Assembly (NCBI GenBank): GCA_946409935.1
Contig: CAMJYG010000024.1
Location: forward strand, 1-33,739
DNA: 33,739 bases
DNA from: an uncultured Clostridium sp.
GTDB lineage: Bacteria > Bacillota > Clostridia > TANB77 > CAG-508
Direction of reading: 5' to 3'
Below are positions 24,169-32,098 of the stretch, piece after piece. The position numbers and the translations under genes were made by a program. The number at the start of each line of letters is the position of its first letter. Positions within the stretch are counted from its first letter, which is position 1. Under the pieces are notes generated by a model. The model had not been told where the DNA came from. It saw only the letters and a list, made by a program, of their open reading frames with translations, and made no database searches.

Positions 24169-25455
24169 TTATTTCGAAATCGTTATTCTTTCTAATCCAC
24201 CCATATATGGTCTAAGTACTTCTGGAACAATAACACTACCATCTGGTTGATAATTATTTTCAACTATAGAAATGAGCATACGTGGTGGAGCAACAACAGT
24301 GTTATTTAAAGTGTGTGCATAATAGTTACCATTTTCTCCTTTTATACGTATTCCAAGTCTACGAGCCTGAGCATCTGTTAAATTAGAGCAGCTTCCAACT
24401 TCAAAATATTTCTTTTGTCTAGGTGACCATGCTTCAACATCACATGATTTTGCTTTTAAATCTGCTAAATCTCCAGAACAACATTCTAAAGTTCTTACAG
24501 GAATATTCATACTTCTAAAAAATTCAACTGTGTATGACCACATTTTATCATACCATTCCCAAGATTGTTCAGGTTCGCATACTACAATCATTTCTTGTTT
24601 TTCAAATTGATGTATTCTATAAACTCCACGCTCTTCTATTCCGTGAGCTCCTTTTTCTTTTCTAAAACAAGGAGAATAAGAGGTCATAGTATATGGCATA
24701 TCTTCTTTTTTCAAAATTTGGTCTTTAAATTTACCAATCATTGAGTGTTCACTTGTTCCAATTAAATATAAATCTTCACCTTCAATTTTGTACATCATAG
24801 CATCCATTTCTTCAAAGCTCATAACACCAGTTACAACATCGCTTCTAATCATATATGGTGGTATACAGTAAGTAAACCCTTTATTTATCATAAAGTCTCT
24901 TGCATAAGTTAAAACAGCAGAGTGAAGTCTTGCAACATCTCCAATTAAATAATAGAAACCGTTACCAGCTACACGTCTTGCACTATCTAAATCTAATCCA
25001 CCTAAAGCTTCTAAAATTTCACCATGAAATGGTATTTCATAATCTGGAACAATAGGCTCACCAAATTTTTGAATTTCTACGTTTTCACTATCATCTTTTC
25101 CAATAGGAACAGATTCATGCATAATGTTAGGAATTTTCATCATTCTATTTTTTATTTCTTCAGAATATTCAAGTTCTAATTTTTCGTTTTCTTCAAGTTT
25201 TTCATTTACTTGGTTAACTTGTTCTTTTATTTTTTCAGCTTCATCTTTTTGACCATTTTTCATGAACCCACCAATTTGATTACTTAATGTTTTTCTTTCT
25301 GCTCTTAAAGTATCTCCATTTAATTTAGCTTCTCTACATTTTACATCTAATTCTAATACTTCATCAACTAAGATTAATTTATTATCTTGAAATTTTTTTC
25401 TAATATTTTCTTTTATAATTTCAGGATTTTCTCTTAAAAATTTTATATCTATCAT
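24169..25455 (-). CDS. serS: Seryl-tRNA synthetase
   Basis: 428 residues. It begins MIDIKFLRENPEIIKENIRK, followed by the long coiled-coil arm (about 30-105) that grips tRNA-Ser. The class II core has motif 2 around FRKEKGAHGIEERGVYRIHQF and motif 3 near the end with PPRMLISIVEN. It charges tRNA-Ser and, in the selenium pathway, tRNA-Sec. The module GAAAGGAATGTGAGTAATT stands 19 bases before the ATG and is part of a palindromic repeat. The upstream gap of 105 bases is too short for a T-box leader. Confidence 0.96.
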   Translation of the reverse strand: MIDIKFLRENPEIIKENIRKKFQDNKLILVDEVLELDVKCREAKLNGDTLRAERKTLSNQIGGFMKNGQKDEAEKIKEQVNQVNEKLEENEKLELEYSEEIKNRMMKIPNIMHESVPIGKDDSENVEIQKFGEPIVPDYEIPFHGEILEALGGLDLDSARRVAGNGFYYLIGDVARLHSAVLTYARDFMINKGFTYCIPPYMIRSDVVTGVMSFEEMDAMMYKIEGEDLYLIGTSEHSMIGKFKDQILKKEDMPYTMTSYSPCFRKEKGAHGIEERGVYRIHQFEKQEMIVVCEPEQSWEWYDKMWSYTVEFFRSMNIPVRTLECCSGDLADLKAKSCDVEAWSPRQKKYFEVGSCSNLTDAQARRLGIRIKGENGNYYAHTLNNTVVAPPRMLISIVENNYQPDGSVIVPEVLRPYMGGLERITISK

Positions 25456-25463
25456 AATTACTC

Positions 25464-25543
25464 ACATTCCTTTCACAAGGCACAAATCAGTTTGGAAAAG
25501 AATTAAATTTTGACAAATCAAAAATTGTAATTATTTTTCAAAC
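25464..25543 (-). repeat. Palindromic gene-upstream repeat (family 1), serS copy
   Basis: On the minus strand GTTTGAAAAATAATTACAAT (from 25543) folds on AATTCTTTTCCAAAC (to 25490), and is followed by TGATTTGTGCCTTGT and the serS ribosome module. About four fifths of the bases match the rubredoxin-upstream copy by eye. The 5' arm again opens with TTG AAA AAT AAT, here a 7-codon frame. Confidence 0.75.
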
Positions 25544-25560
25544 TTACTCTCTTTCTTACC

Positions 25561-25821
25561 TTATTTTAAATAATTTTTTTCAATATCACTTACTAATACA
25601 AATCTAGATTTTTGACCAGTTATATTGTCTGGTCTTTCTGGAATTTCTTCTAAAAACATTTTCTCAGGTCTTACCCAAATAGAGCGACCATCTTCTCTCT
25701 CATATAATGGTTTATAAACAACCATTCTTTCCTTAGTTTCCGAGTCAAATGCAATGTTTTCCACAAAATAATAATTTCCTTTAAAATGGCGGTATACTCT
25801 ACCAATTTGAACTTCTTTCAT
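25561..25821 (-). CDS. DUF1653 family protein
   Basis: 86 residues. GRVYRHFKGNYYFVENIAFD, SETKERMVVYKPLYE, IWVRPEKMFLEEI are the DUF1653 signature (Y-HFKG, ETxE--VVY--LY, WVRP--MF). The compact beta fold has no known enzymatic role. The ribosome site is TTGGAG, 9 bases from the ATG. It is the first gene of the operon driven from 26020-26048. The C-terminal 20 residues (ITGQKSRFVLVSDIEKNYLK) extend past the core domain. Confidence 0.88.
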   Translation of the reverse strand: MKEVQIGRVYRHFKGNYYFVENIAFDSETKERMVVYKPLYEREDGRSIWVRPEKMFLEEIPERPDNITGQKSRFVLVSDIEKNYLK

Positions 25822-25888
25822 AATATTCGCTCCAATCTTTTTATAAATTTTATTGCACAGAAATTTTCTATACGAAAATTTCGCACGG

Positions 25889-25989
25889 GAACAAATTTAC
25901 GGAAAGCTTTGCTATTTCTAATTTGTTGCTAATTATAATTTATAGTTTAAAATAACATACTACAAATTTATTAGCTTTCCGATTTGTTC
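25889..25989. repeat. Family 4 repeat with long inverted arms
   Basis: GAACAAAT-TTA-CGGAAAGCT (25889-25908) is the inverted copy of AGCTTTCCG-ATTTGTTC (25973-25989), 17 pairs with a 3-base bulge. The right part (from AATAACATACTAC at 25951) is repeated at 29310-29348 with 3 differences in 39. It lies in the leader of the DUF1653-serS-engB operon. Confidence 0.65.
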
Positions 25990-26019
25990 TGAGAAATAGT
26001 TTTCCCTATAATTGGTGAT

Positions 26020-26048
26020 ATTATATAATAATTTCTGGTAATTAGCAA
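26020..26048 (-). promoter_or_regulatory. Promoter of the DUF1653-serS-engB operon
   Basis: On the minus strand TTGCTA (26048-26043) and TATAAT (26025-26020) with a 17-base spacer. It implies a leader of roughly 190 bases that contains the family 4 hairpin. Apart from these items and element B, the 380 bases between DUF1653 and the Crp/Fnr gene hold nothing I recognise. Confidence 0.65.
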
Positions 26049-26086
26049 GAAATATTTACAGAAAAAAGTACTTTTAGTTACAGTTC

Positions 26087-26200
26087 AGTTACAATTCACG
26101 GCTATGTTTTTATTCTTAAATGTTAATATATAGATATTTTGAAAAATATTTATATATTAACATTTATATATTAGATTATAATCGGCCGTGAACTGTAACT
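26087..26200. mobile_element. MITE-like element B
   Basis: A 114-base element with 16-base ends AGTTACAATTCACGGC (26087-26102) and GCCGTGAACTGTAACT (26185-26200), one mismatch. The centre is a long stem: AAATGTTAATATATA (from 26118) pairs with TATATATTAACATTT (to 26165). An extra AGTTACAGTTC lies just outside at 26076-26086. It ends 2 bases before the stop codon of the Crp/Fnr gene and may serve as its terminator. Confidence 0.65.
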
Positions 26201-26202
26201 AC

Positions 26203-26835
26203 TTATTTATATAAAAGTGTAATTTTTTTATCTTTTAGTTCAATTATTTTTTCTTCTTTTAAATGTTTTAATTCTCTAAACATAGCAGAACGATTAACTG
26301 CAATATAATCGGCTAAATCTCTTAATGTAAATGAAAGCGTAAAAGATCTATTATGATTTTTTTTATATTCAATTTCAAAATATTCGAGTAATTTATCTCT
26401 AATTTGTTTTTTTTCTAATATTTTGACTCTTTCATTTGTTTCTCTAAATTTAAAATTTATTATATCAAACAAATTTTTAAAAAATGTGTTAAAATAGCTG
26501 TATCGTAGATTTTTAGGGTTTAGTAATTTATTATAATCTATAACTAAAACCTCAGTATCTTCTTTAGCAAGAATTTGATGTTCATCACTATTAGTTAATG
26601 AAATATTAGAACCAAATACACTATCTTTTATTAATTCTTCCATTATTATTTCGTTTCCATTGTATTCTATATTAATAATTTGTGCAGATCCTTCCATTAT
26701 AATACAAATAATATTTTCATTTTTTATAGTCGGCAAAACCTCTTGATTTCTAGTAAATTTATAAAAATGAGCTTCTAATAAATCGAACAATTTTTTCTTT
26801 TGAAATTTTGTTAAATCTTCAAATGGACTATTCAT
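26203..26835 (-). CDS. Crp/Fnr-family transcription regulator
   Basis: 210 residues. The N-terminal cyclic-nucleotide-type effector domain covers about 15-120 (IIMEGSAQIINIEYNGNEIIMEEL, DSVFGSNISL). A dimerisation helix follows (about 125-150) and then a winged HTH (about 160-210) with FTLRDLADYIAVNRSAMFRELKHLKEEKII. There is no cysteine set for an Fnr-type Fe-S cluster, so it is not a classical oxygen sensor; the effector is unknown. It is transcribed divergently from nrdD, with a perfect palindrome (26873-26890) between them that is a natural operator. Regulation of anaerobic nucleotide reduction is a plausible inference. Confidence 0.9.
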   Translation of the reverse strand: MNSPFEDLTKFQKKKLFDLLEAHFYKFTRNQEVLPTIKNENIICIIMEGSAQIINIEYNGNEIIMEELIKDSVFGSNISLTNSDEHQILAKEDTEVLVIDYNKLLNPKNLRYSYFNTFFKNLFDIINFKFRETNERVKILEKKQIRDKLLEYFEIEYKKNHNRSFTLSFTLRDLADYIAVNRSAMFRELKHLKEEKIIELKDKKITLLYK

Positions 26836-26872
26836 AATACATCACCCAAATTATTTTATCAAAAAAATAAAA

Positions 26873-26890
26873 AAGTTGCAAGTGCAACTT
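26873..26890. promoter_or_regulatory. Candidate Crp/Fnr operator in the divergent promoter region
   Basis: AAGTTGCA-AG-TGCAACTT is a perfect 8+2+8 palindrome, 37 bases from the regulator start and 78 bases from the nrdD start. Size and symmetry suit a Crp/Fnr dimer. Confidence 0.6.
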
Positions 26891-26968
26891 GTATGTTATA
26901 AAAATTATATATAAGATGTAAAAAAATAATTAAATTTTTTTATAAAAATTTGAGGAGGAACAAGAGAA

Positions 26969-29161
26969 ATGAAAATCGTAAAAAGAGATGGACACATTGT
27001 GGATTATGATCCAGCAAAGATTAGAGTAGCAATTGAAAAGGCAAATACAGAGGTTAGAGGAAGAGAAAAAGTTAACAAGGATCAAATAGAAGAAATTATT
27101 AAATATATAGAAGATTTAAATAAAAAAAGGATATTAGTTGAAGACATACAAGATATTATAGAAGAAAAATTAATGGAATATGATAAATATCAATTGGCAA
27201 AAAAATATATTACATATAGATACACAAGAGAGCTAGTTAGAAAAGCTAATACAACAGATCAATCTATAAAAGAATTAATTGAAGGTGAAAGTGAATATTG
27301 GAATAATGAAAATTCCAATAAAAATGCAGGAGTAGTAACTACTCAAAGAGATTATTTAGCTGGAATAACAAGTACAGATATAACAAGAAGATTTTTACTT
27401 CCAGAAGATATAGTAAAAGCACATGATGAGGGAATTATACATTTCCATGATGCAGATTATTTTGCTCAAAATGCACTACATAACTGTGAGTTAATAAATT
27501 TGGATGACATGCTACAAAATGGTACAGTTATAAATGGTGTAATGATAGAAAAACCACATAGATTTATAACAGCAGCAACAATTGCAACACAAATAATACT
27601 TGCCGTTACATCATCAAGTTATGGTGGAGCAACAATATCTCTTTCACATTTAGCTCCATTTGTTAGATTAAGTTATGATAAATATTACAAAAAATATAAA
27701 GAAAGAAATTTAAAAGAAGAAGATTGCAAAAAATTTGCTATGCAGGATACTAAAAAAGAAGTTGAAGATGGTGTTCAAACTTTTAATTACCAAGTAAATT
27801 CAATGACAAATACAAATGGACAAGCACCATTCTTATCAGTAAATATGTATTTAGGTGAAACAGAAGAATATAAAGATGAATTGGCTATGATAATTGAAGA
27901 ATTTTTAAGTCAAAGAATACTTGGATTTAAAAATGAAAAAGGTGTATATATTACACCAGCATTTCCAAAGCTTTTGTATATTCTTGAAGAAGATAATATT
28001 CATGAAAATAGCAAATACTGGTATTTAACAAAACTTGCAGCAAAATGTACAGCAAAAAGAATGGTTCCTGACTATATTTCAGAAAAAGTCATGAAAGAAC
28101 TTAAGAAAAACGAATATGGAGAAGGAGAATGTTACCCTTGTATGGGATGTAGATCATTCTTAACACCAGATAGATCAATAAGTCTTGGAAACATAGCAAA
28201 AGCTAAAAATTATGTTGAGGGAAAAGGCAAATATTATGGAAGATTTAACCAAGGCGTTGTTACAATAAATTTACCAGATATAGCTTTATCATCAAAAAAA
28301 GATATGGATGAATTCTGGAAAATATTTGATGAAAGACTTGAATTATGCCATAGAGCTTTGCAATTAAGACATAAAAGATTAAGTAATGTAACAAGCGATG
28401 TTGCACCTATTTTATGGCAAAATGGAGCATTAGCAAGACTTGAAAAAGGTGAATCTATACATGAATTATTACATCATGGATATTCAACAATTTCACTTGG
28501 TTATGCAGGATTATACGAATGTGTTAAATATATGACAGATCATTCTCATACAGATAATGGAATTGGTGAAGAATTTGCATTAAAAGTAATGGAACATTTA
28601 AATGATGCAACAAAGAAATGGAAGCAAGAAGAAGATATAGATTATTCTGTATATGGAACACCAATAGAATCTACAACATATAAATTTGCTAAATGTTTAA
28701 AAGAAAGATTTGGAACAGTAAAAGGAATAACAGATAGAGCATATATTACAAATTCATACCATGTTCCTGTATTTGAAGAAATAGATGCATTTTCTAAACT
28801 AACATTAGAAAGTAAATTCCAAAAATTAAGTCCTGGTGGAGCAATTTCTTATGTAGAAACTGCAAACTTACAAAATAACTTAGATGCTGTAATTGATGTA
28901 ATCAAATTTATATATGATAACATTATGTATGCAGAATTAAATACAAAATCAGATTATTGCCAAAAATGTGGATATACAGGAGAAATATTAATAGATGAAA
29001 ATCTAGAATGGTATTGCCCAGAATGTGGAAATAAGGACCATAACACATTAAATGTTGCAAGACGTACATGTGGTTATATTGGTACAAACTTCTGGAATAA
29101 GGGAAGAACACAAGAAATAAAAGAAAGAGTACTACATATAGATAATAAAGTTGCAAAATAG
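26969..29161 (+). CDS. nrdD: Anaerobic (class III) ribonucleoside-triphosphate reductase
   Basis: 730 residues. An N-terminal ATP-cone (about 1-90, KRDGHIVDYDPAKIRVAIEKAN) for allosteric control, the glycyl-radical barrel, a C-terminal zinc site (CQKC and CPEC at about 672-693), and the glycyl-radical motif RTCGYIG (699-705). It reduces NTPs to dNTPs with formate or thiols as reductant and works only without oxygen. nrdG, its radical-SAM activase, follows after a 214-base gap full of repeats. The ribosome site is GAGGAGG. Length is typical (700-780). Confidence 0.97.
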   Translation: MKIVKRDGHIVDYDPAKIRVAIEKANTEVRGREKVNKDQIEEIIKYIEDLNKKRILVEDIQDIIEEKLMEYDKYQLAKKYITYRYTRELVRKANTTDQSIKELIEGESEYWNNENSNKNAGVVTTQRDYLAGITSTDITRRFLLPEDIVKAHDEGIIHFHDADYFAQNALHNCELINLDDMLQNGTVINGVMIEKPHRFITAATIATQIILAVTSSSYGGATISLSHLAPFVRLSYDKYYKKYKERNLKEEDCKKFAMQDTKKEVEDGVQTFNYQVNSMTNTNGQAPFLSVNMYLGETEEYKDELAMIIEEFLSQRILGFKNEKGVYITPAFPKLLYILEEDNIHENSKYWYLTKLAAKCTAKRMVPDYISEKVMKELKKNEYGEGECYPCMGCRSFLTPDRSISLGNIAKAKNYVEGKGKYYGRFNQGVVTINLPDIALSSKKDMDEFWKIFDERLELCHRALQLRHKRLSNVTSDVAPILWQNGALARLEKGESIHELLHHGYSTISLGYAGLYECVKYMTDHSHTDNGIGEEFALKVMEHLNDATKKWKQEEDIDYSVYGTPIESTTYKFAKCLKERFGTVKGITDRAYITNSYHVPVFEEIDAFSKLTLESKFQKLSPGGAISYVETANLQNNLDAVIDVIKFIYDNIMYAELNTKSDYCQKCGYTGEILIDENLEWYCPECGNKDHNTLNVARRTCGYIGTNFWNKGRTQEIKERVLHIDNKVAK

Positions 29162-29348
29162 TGGTTTGAAAAGAATTAAATTTTGACAATGCACAGACTG
29201 TTAAAGCTTTGTTTATTACAGCATCAGTATGCCTTGTGTAAACCGCGTTTTAAATATAATATAACGCCATCAAAATTGTAATTATTTTAATACAATAGGA
29301 AAGATAAAAAATAACATACTATAAATTTATTGGCGTTCCGATTTGTTC
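29162..29348. repeat. Composite of family 1 and family 4 repeats in the nrdD-nrdG gap
   Basis: TGGTTTGAAAAGAATTAAAT and TTTGACAA (29162-29189) and TCAAAATTGTAATTATTTT (29270-29288) are the two halves of the plus-strand serS-upstream palindrome, separated here by 80 extra bases. Then come TACAATAGGAAAG (seen at 8451) and a family 4 copy (29310-29348, AATAACATACTATAAATTTA...). It ends at the ribosome site of nrdG. Confidence 0.6.
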
Positions 29349-29375
29349 AATGCCGAGAAAGGAACGGAAGTAAAA

Positions 29376-29870
29376 ATGAGATACAATGTAATTAGAAAAA
29401 TGGATATAGCAGATGGACCCGGAGTAAGAGTTTCAGTATTTATGCAAGGATGCGAATTCCACTGCAAAAATTGCTTTAATACAGAAACCTGGGATTTCAA
29501 TGGTGGAAAAGAATTTAGTCAAAATACAATAGATGAAGTTTTAAATTTATGTGATAAAGATTATATAAAAGGTTTATCGATATTGGGTGGAGAACCTATG
29601 CATCCTAAAAATATTGAGGCTACAACAAAACTTGCTAAAGCATTTAAAGAAAAATATCCAGATAAAAATGTATGGGCATGGTCTGGCTTCAAATTTGATG
29701 AAGATTTAAAAGGAAAAGAAGTTCTAAATTATGTTGATGTTTTGGTTGATGGAAGATATGTTGATGAATTGCATAATCCTACATTAAAGTGGAGGGGTTC
29801 TTCAAACCAAAGAGTTATTGATGTAAAAAAGAGTATGGAAAAAGGTGAAACGGTTTTATTTGATAAATAA
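29376..29870 (+). CDS. nrdG: Anaerobic ribonucleotide reductase activase (radical SAM)
   Basis: 164 residues from the ATG at 29376, 19 bases after the start of GAAAGGAACGG; the TTG at 29343 is before that site. The [4Fe-4S] ligands are C26, C30 and C33 (GCEFHCKNC, Cx3Cx2C). SILGGEPMHP is the SAM-binding GGE segment. The enzyme uses SAM and an electron, probably from ferredoxin or flavodoxin, to make the glycyl radical on NrdD. Length is typical (about 155-180). Confidence 0.96.
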   Translation: MRYNVIRKMDIADGPGVRVSVFMQGCEFHCKNCFNTETWDFNGGKEFSQNTIDEVLNLCDKDYIKGLSILGGEPMHPKNIEATTKLAKAFKEKYPDKNVWAWSGFKFDEDLKGKEVLNYVDVLVDGRYVDELHNPTLKWRGSSNQRVIDVKKSMEKGETVLFDK

Positions 29871-29872
29871 AG

Positions 29873-29921
29873 GTTACTGGTCAGCCATGAAATTTCGTGT
29901 TATATTTGGCTTACCAGTAAC
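29873..29921 (+). repeat. Intergenic hairpin repeat (family 2), copy 3
   Basis: GTTACTGGTCAGCC (29873-29886) and GGCTTACCAGTAAC (29908-29921) pair with a single mismatch. The left arm is shared with 18684-18697; the loop differs. Confidence 0.65.
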
Positions 29922-29931
29922 AAATAAAGAT

Positions 29932-29960
29932 AAGCTCTACTAATTTTAGTAGAGCTTTAC
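29932..29960 (+). terminator. Terminator after nrdG
   Basis: AAGCTCTACTAA (29932-29943) and TTAGTAGAGCTT (29946-29957) form a strong stem, followed by a short T-poor tail. Confidence 0.65.
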
Positions 29961-29989
29961 TTGTTAAATGCGCTCTTTTTTGATATAAT
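29961..29989 (+). promoter_or_regulatory. Promoter of the RlmD-like methyltransferase gene
   Basis: TTGTTA (29961-29966) and TATAAT (29984-29989), 17-base spacer, directly after the nrdG terminator and 36 bases before the start codon. Confidence 0.7.
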
Positions 29990-30025
29990 TTTAAAAAATA
30001 AAATGAAGAAGGAACAAGTGTAAAT

Positions 30026-31417
30026 ATGAAAGTGCCAGTAGAAAAGAATAAGGAATATATAGTTGAAATTATAGATAATGGTTTTGAAGGAGAAGGAATT
30101 GCAAAAATTGATAACTTTACAGTATTTATTCCAAATGCTATAAAAGGAGAAAAGGTAAAGATTTTAGTAGTAAAAGTATTGTCTTCACATGCATTTGGAA
30201 AAATATTAGAGATTATTACACCATCTGAATTTAGAGTAGAAAGTGATTGCGTAACATATAAAAGATGTGGTGGTTGTAATTTAAGGCATATAGATTATAA
30301 AGAGACTTTAAGGATGAAGCAAAATTCAGTTCAAAGTTTGGTAAATAAAACTTTAAAAAATAAGATACAGGTAGAAGATACCTTAGGAATGGAAAATCCA
30401 TATCATTATAGAAATAAGGCTCAATATCCTATAGGAATTGATAAAGGCGGTAAACCAGTAATTGGAGTTTTTGCAAATAGAACTCATGAAATTATTCCAG
30501 TTAATAAATGTTTTATTCAAAATGAAAGAACAGAAGAACTAGCTAGATTTGTTTTTGATTATATAGTGGGCAATAATATAAGTATTTATGATGAAAATAC
30601 TGGAAAAGGATTGGTTAGGCATATTGTTACTAAAATAGGAATAAAGACTAATCAAATAATGTGCATAATAGTAATAAATGGAAAAAAGATTGAGAACAAA
30701 GAAAATAAAGAGAATATAGAAAATGATTTAGTTAAGGTTGTTACAGAAAAATTCCCAGAAATTACATCAATTATAAAAAATATAAATATGAAAAATACTA
30801 ATGTAATATTAGGAAAAGAAAATATAAATTTATATGGTAAAGGATATATAGAAGATAAATTAGGGGATTATATATTTAAAATATCACCTCTTTCATTTTA
30901 CCAAGTAAATCCAGTTCAAGCGGAAAAATTATATAAAATAGGAGTTGAAGATGCAGCAATTAATAAAGAAGATGTAGTTTTTGATTTGTATTGTGGAATA
31001 GGTACTATATCTTTATTTATGTCTAAATATGCAAAAAAAGTGTATGGAATTGAGATAGTAGAAGAAGCAGTAGAAGCGGCAAAGGAAAATGCTATAATTA
31101 ATAAAGCAGAGAATACCGAATTTTTTGCAGGAGATGTTGAATTTATTTTAGATGATTTGATAAATAATAAGAAAATCATACCAGATATTGTTATGGTTGA
31201 TCCACCAAGAAAAGGTTTAGACAATAAAAGTATTGATAATATCTTACAAATTAAACCTAAAAAAATAGTTTATATTAGTTGCAATCCAGCAACGTTGGTT
31301 AGAGATTTGGCTAAATTCGAAGAGTTTTATGAAATTAGTAAAATAAAACCAGTAGATATGTTCCCATTTACGGGGCATGTTGAATGCGTGGCGTTGATGG
31401 GTCGTAGAGAAGGTTAG
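30026..31417 (+). CDS. rlmD: 23S rRNA (uracil-C5)-methyltransferase, RlmD/RlmCD type
   Basis: 463 residues. An N-terminal TRAM domain (about 1-62) for RNA binding, then an Fe-S ligand set (C75, C81, C84 in KRCGGCNLRH and the later NKCF), a central beta domain and a class I SAM methyltransferase: VFDLYCGIGTISLF (SAM loop), MVDPPRKGLD, and the catalytic cysteine in YISCNPATLVRDL; the closing GHVECVALM holds the conserved Glu. It methylates U1939 or related uridines of 23S rRNA (RlmCD in Firmicutes does two sites). Exact target is not deducible. It has its own promoter. Confidence 0.93.
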   Translation: MKVPVEKNKEYIVEIIDNGFEGEGIAKIDNFTVFIPNAIKGEKVKILVVKVLSSHAFGKILEIITPSEFRVESDCVTYKRCGGCNLRHIDYKETLRMKQNSVQSLVNKTLKNKIQVEDTLGMENPYHYRNKAQYPIGIDKGGKPVIGVFANRTHEIIPVNKCFIQNERTEELARFVFDYIVGNNISIYDENTGKGLVRHIVTKIGIKTNQIMCIIVINGKKIENKENKENIENDLVKVVTEKFPEITSIIKNINMKNTNVILGKENINLYGKGYIEDKLGDYIFKISPLSFYQVNPVQAEKLYKIGVEDAAINKEDVVFDLYCGIGTISLFMSKYAKKVYGIEIVEEAVEAAKENAIINKAENTEFFAGDVEFILDDLINNKKIIPDIVMVDPPRKGLDNKSIDNILQIKPKKIVYISCNPATLVRDLAKFEEFYEISKIKPVDMFPFTGHVECVALMGRREG

Positions 31418-31500
31418 AAAAGCGTTGATATTACTGCGTTACATCGTTTCGATGAAATTGTAAAAAAGTGAAAAAATTAGTAAAAAATTAGTAAAAAACA

Positions 31501-31548
31501 GACCAAATCAACATAACTAAAAACAACCTGGTATGTGGTTGATTGGTC
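31501..31548 (+). repeat. Intergenic hairpin
   Basis: GACCAAATCAAC (31501-31512) pairs with GTTGATTGGTC (31538-31548) with one bulged A. Upstream, AAAAATTAGTA is repeated twice in tandem (about 31475-31497). No gene was seen in 31418-31634. Confidence 0.45.
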
Positions 31549-31582
31549 AAATTAAATAAAAAATAAGTTAAAGTTTTTCTCT

Positions 31583-31613
31583 AAATAAAGCATTTTTATG
31601 CTTTATTTTTTTT
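31583..31613 (+). terminator. Terminator before the unknown small gene
   Basis: AAATAAAGCAT (31583-31593) and ATGCTTTATTT (31598-31608) form a perfect 11-base stem with a TTTT loop, followed by a T run. Confidence 0.75.
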
Positions 31614-31634
31614 GAAAAAAGATTTGGAGGTAAT

Positions 31635-31997
31635 ATGAACGATTCAAAAATTAAAAATAAAATATGCAAGATTAATGAAAAATCATTAAAAAAATTTGAT
31701 GAAATAATAATGGATTCAATAATAGGATTAACTATTTATAATAAAGCTGATAAAGATATGTTACAAAGATTAACTTTGGCACATATCTCTTTTTTTATTG
31801 AAAGTGATTTTAAAAAATTTGAAACACTCTCAGATGAGGAAAAAGATTTGTATTGTAAAATTCTCTTTGATGGAATATATGAATTATTTGAAAACAATGA
31901 AGATAAAAGAGTTATTAAAGATTTAATAAAAATATTATATATTTTTTTAGATTGCTTTTCAGAGGTAAATTTAAGGGAGGTGATGCTAAAAATATAA
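31635..31997 (+). CDS. Uncharacterised helical protein
   Basis: 120 residues, with TTGGAGG 6 bases before the ATG. The sequence is acidic and basic in alternation, probably all helical, with no signal or membrane segment and two cysteines in KICKIN and LYCKIL plus one in LDCFSE. I do not recognise a family. It stands between a terminator and metK and may be transcribed alone. A stretch such as TLAHISFFIESDFKKFETLS suggests a tetratricopeptide-free helical bundle. Function unknown. Confidence 0.7.
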   Translation: MNDSKIKNKICKINEKSLKKFDEIIMDSIIGLTIYNKADKDMLQRLTLAHISFFIESDFKKFETLSDEEKDLYCKILFDGIYELFENNEDKRVIKDLIKILYIFLDCFSEVNLREVMLKI

Positions 31998-32098
31998 TGA
32001 AACGTACAGAAGAAAAATTTTAATAAGGGATAGTTACTCTAGTTAGTTATGAAAATGCCACAAAATCGATTGTGGTGCGAAGTGAAAGGAAGGATTAT

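Noticed and set aside
25456-25560. T-box leader before serS
   Set aside because: Only 105 bases, occupied by the palindromic repeat; no T-box sequence seen.
31998-32098. SAM riboswitch before metK
   Set aside because: The gap is only about 100 bases and shows none of the SAM-I or SAM-II conserved segments; the stem CCACAA-AATCGA-TTGTGG is too small.
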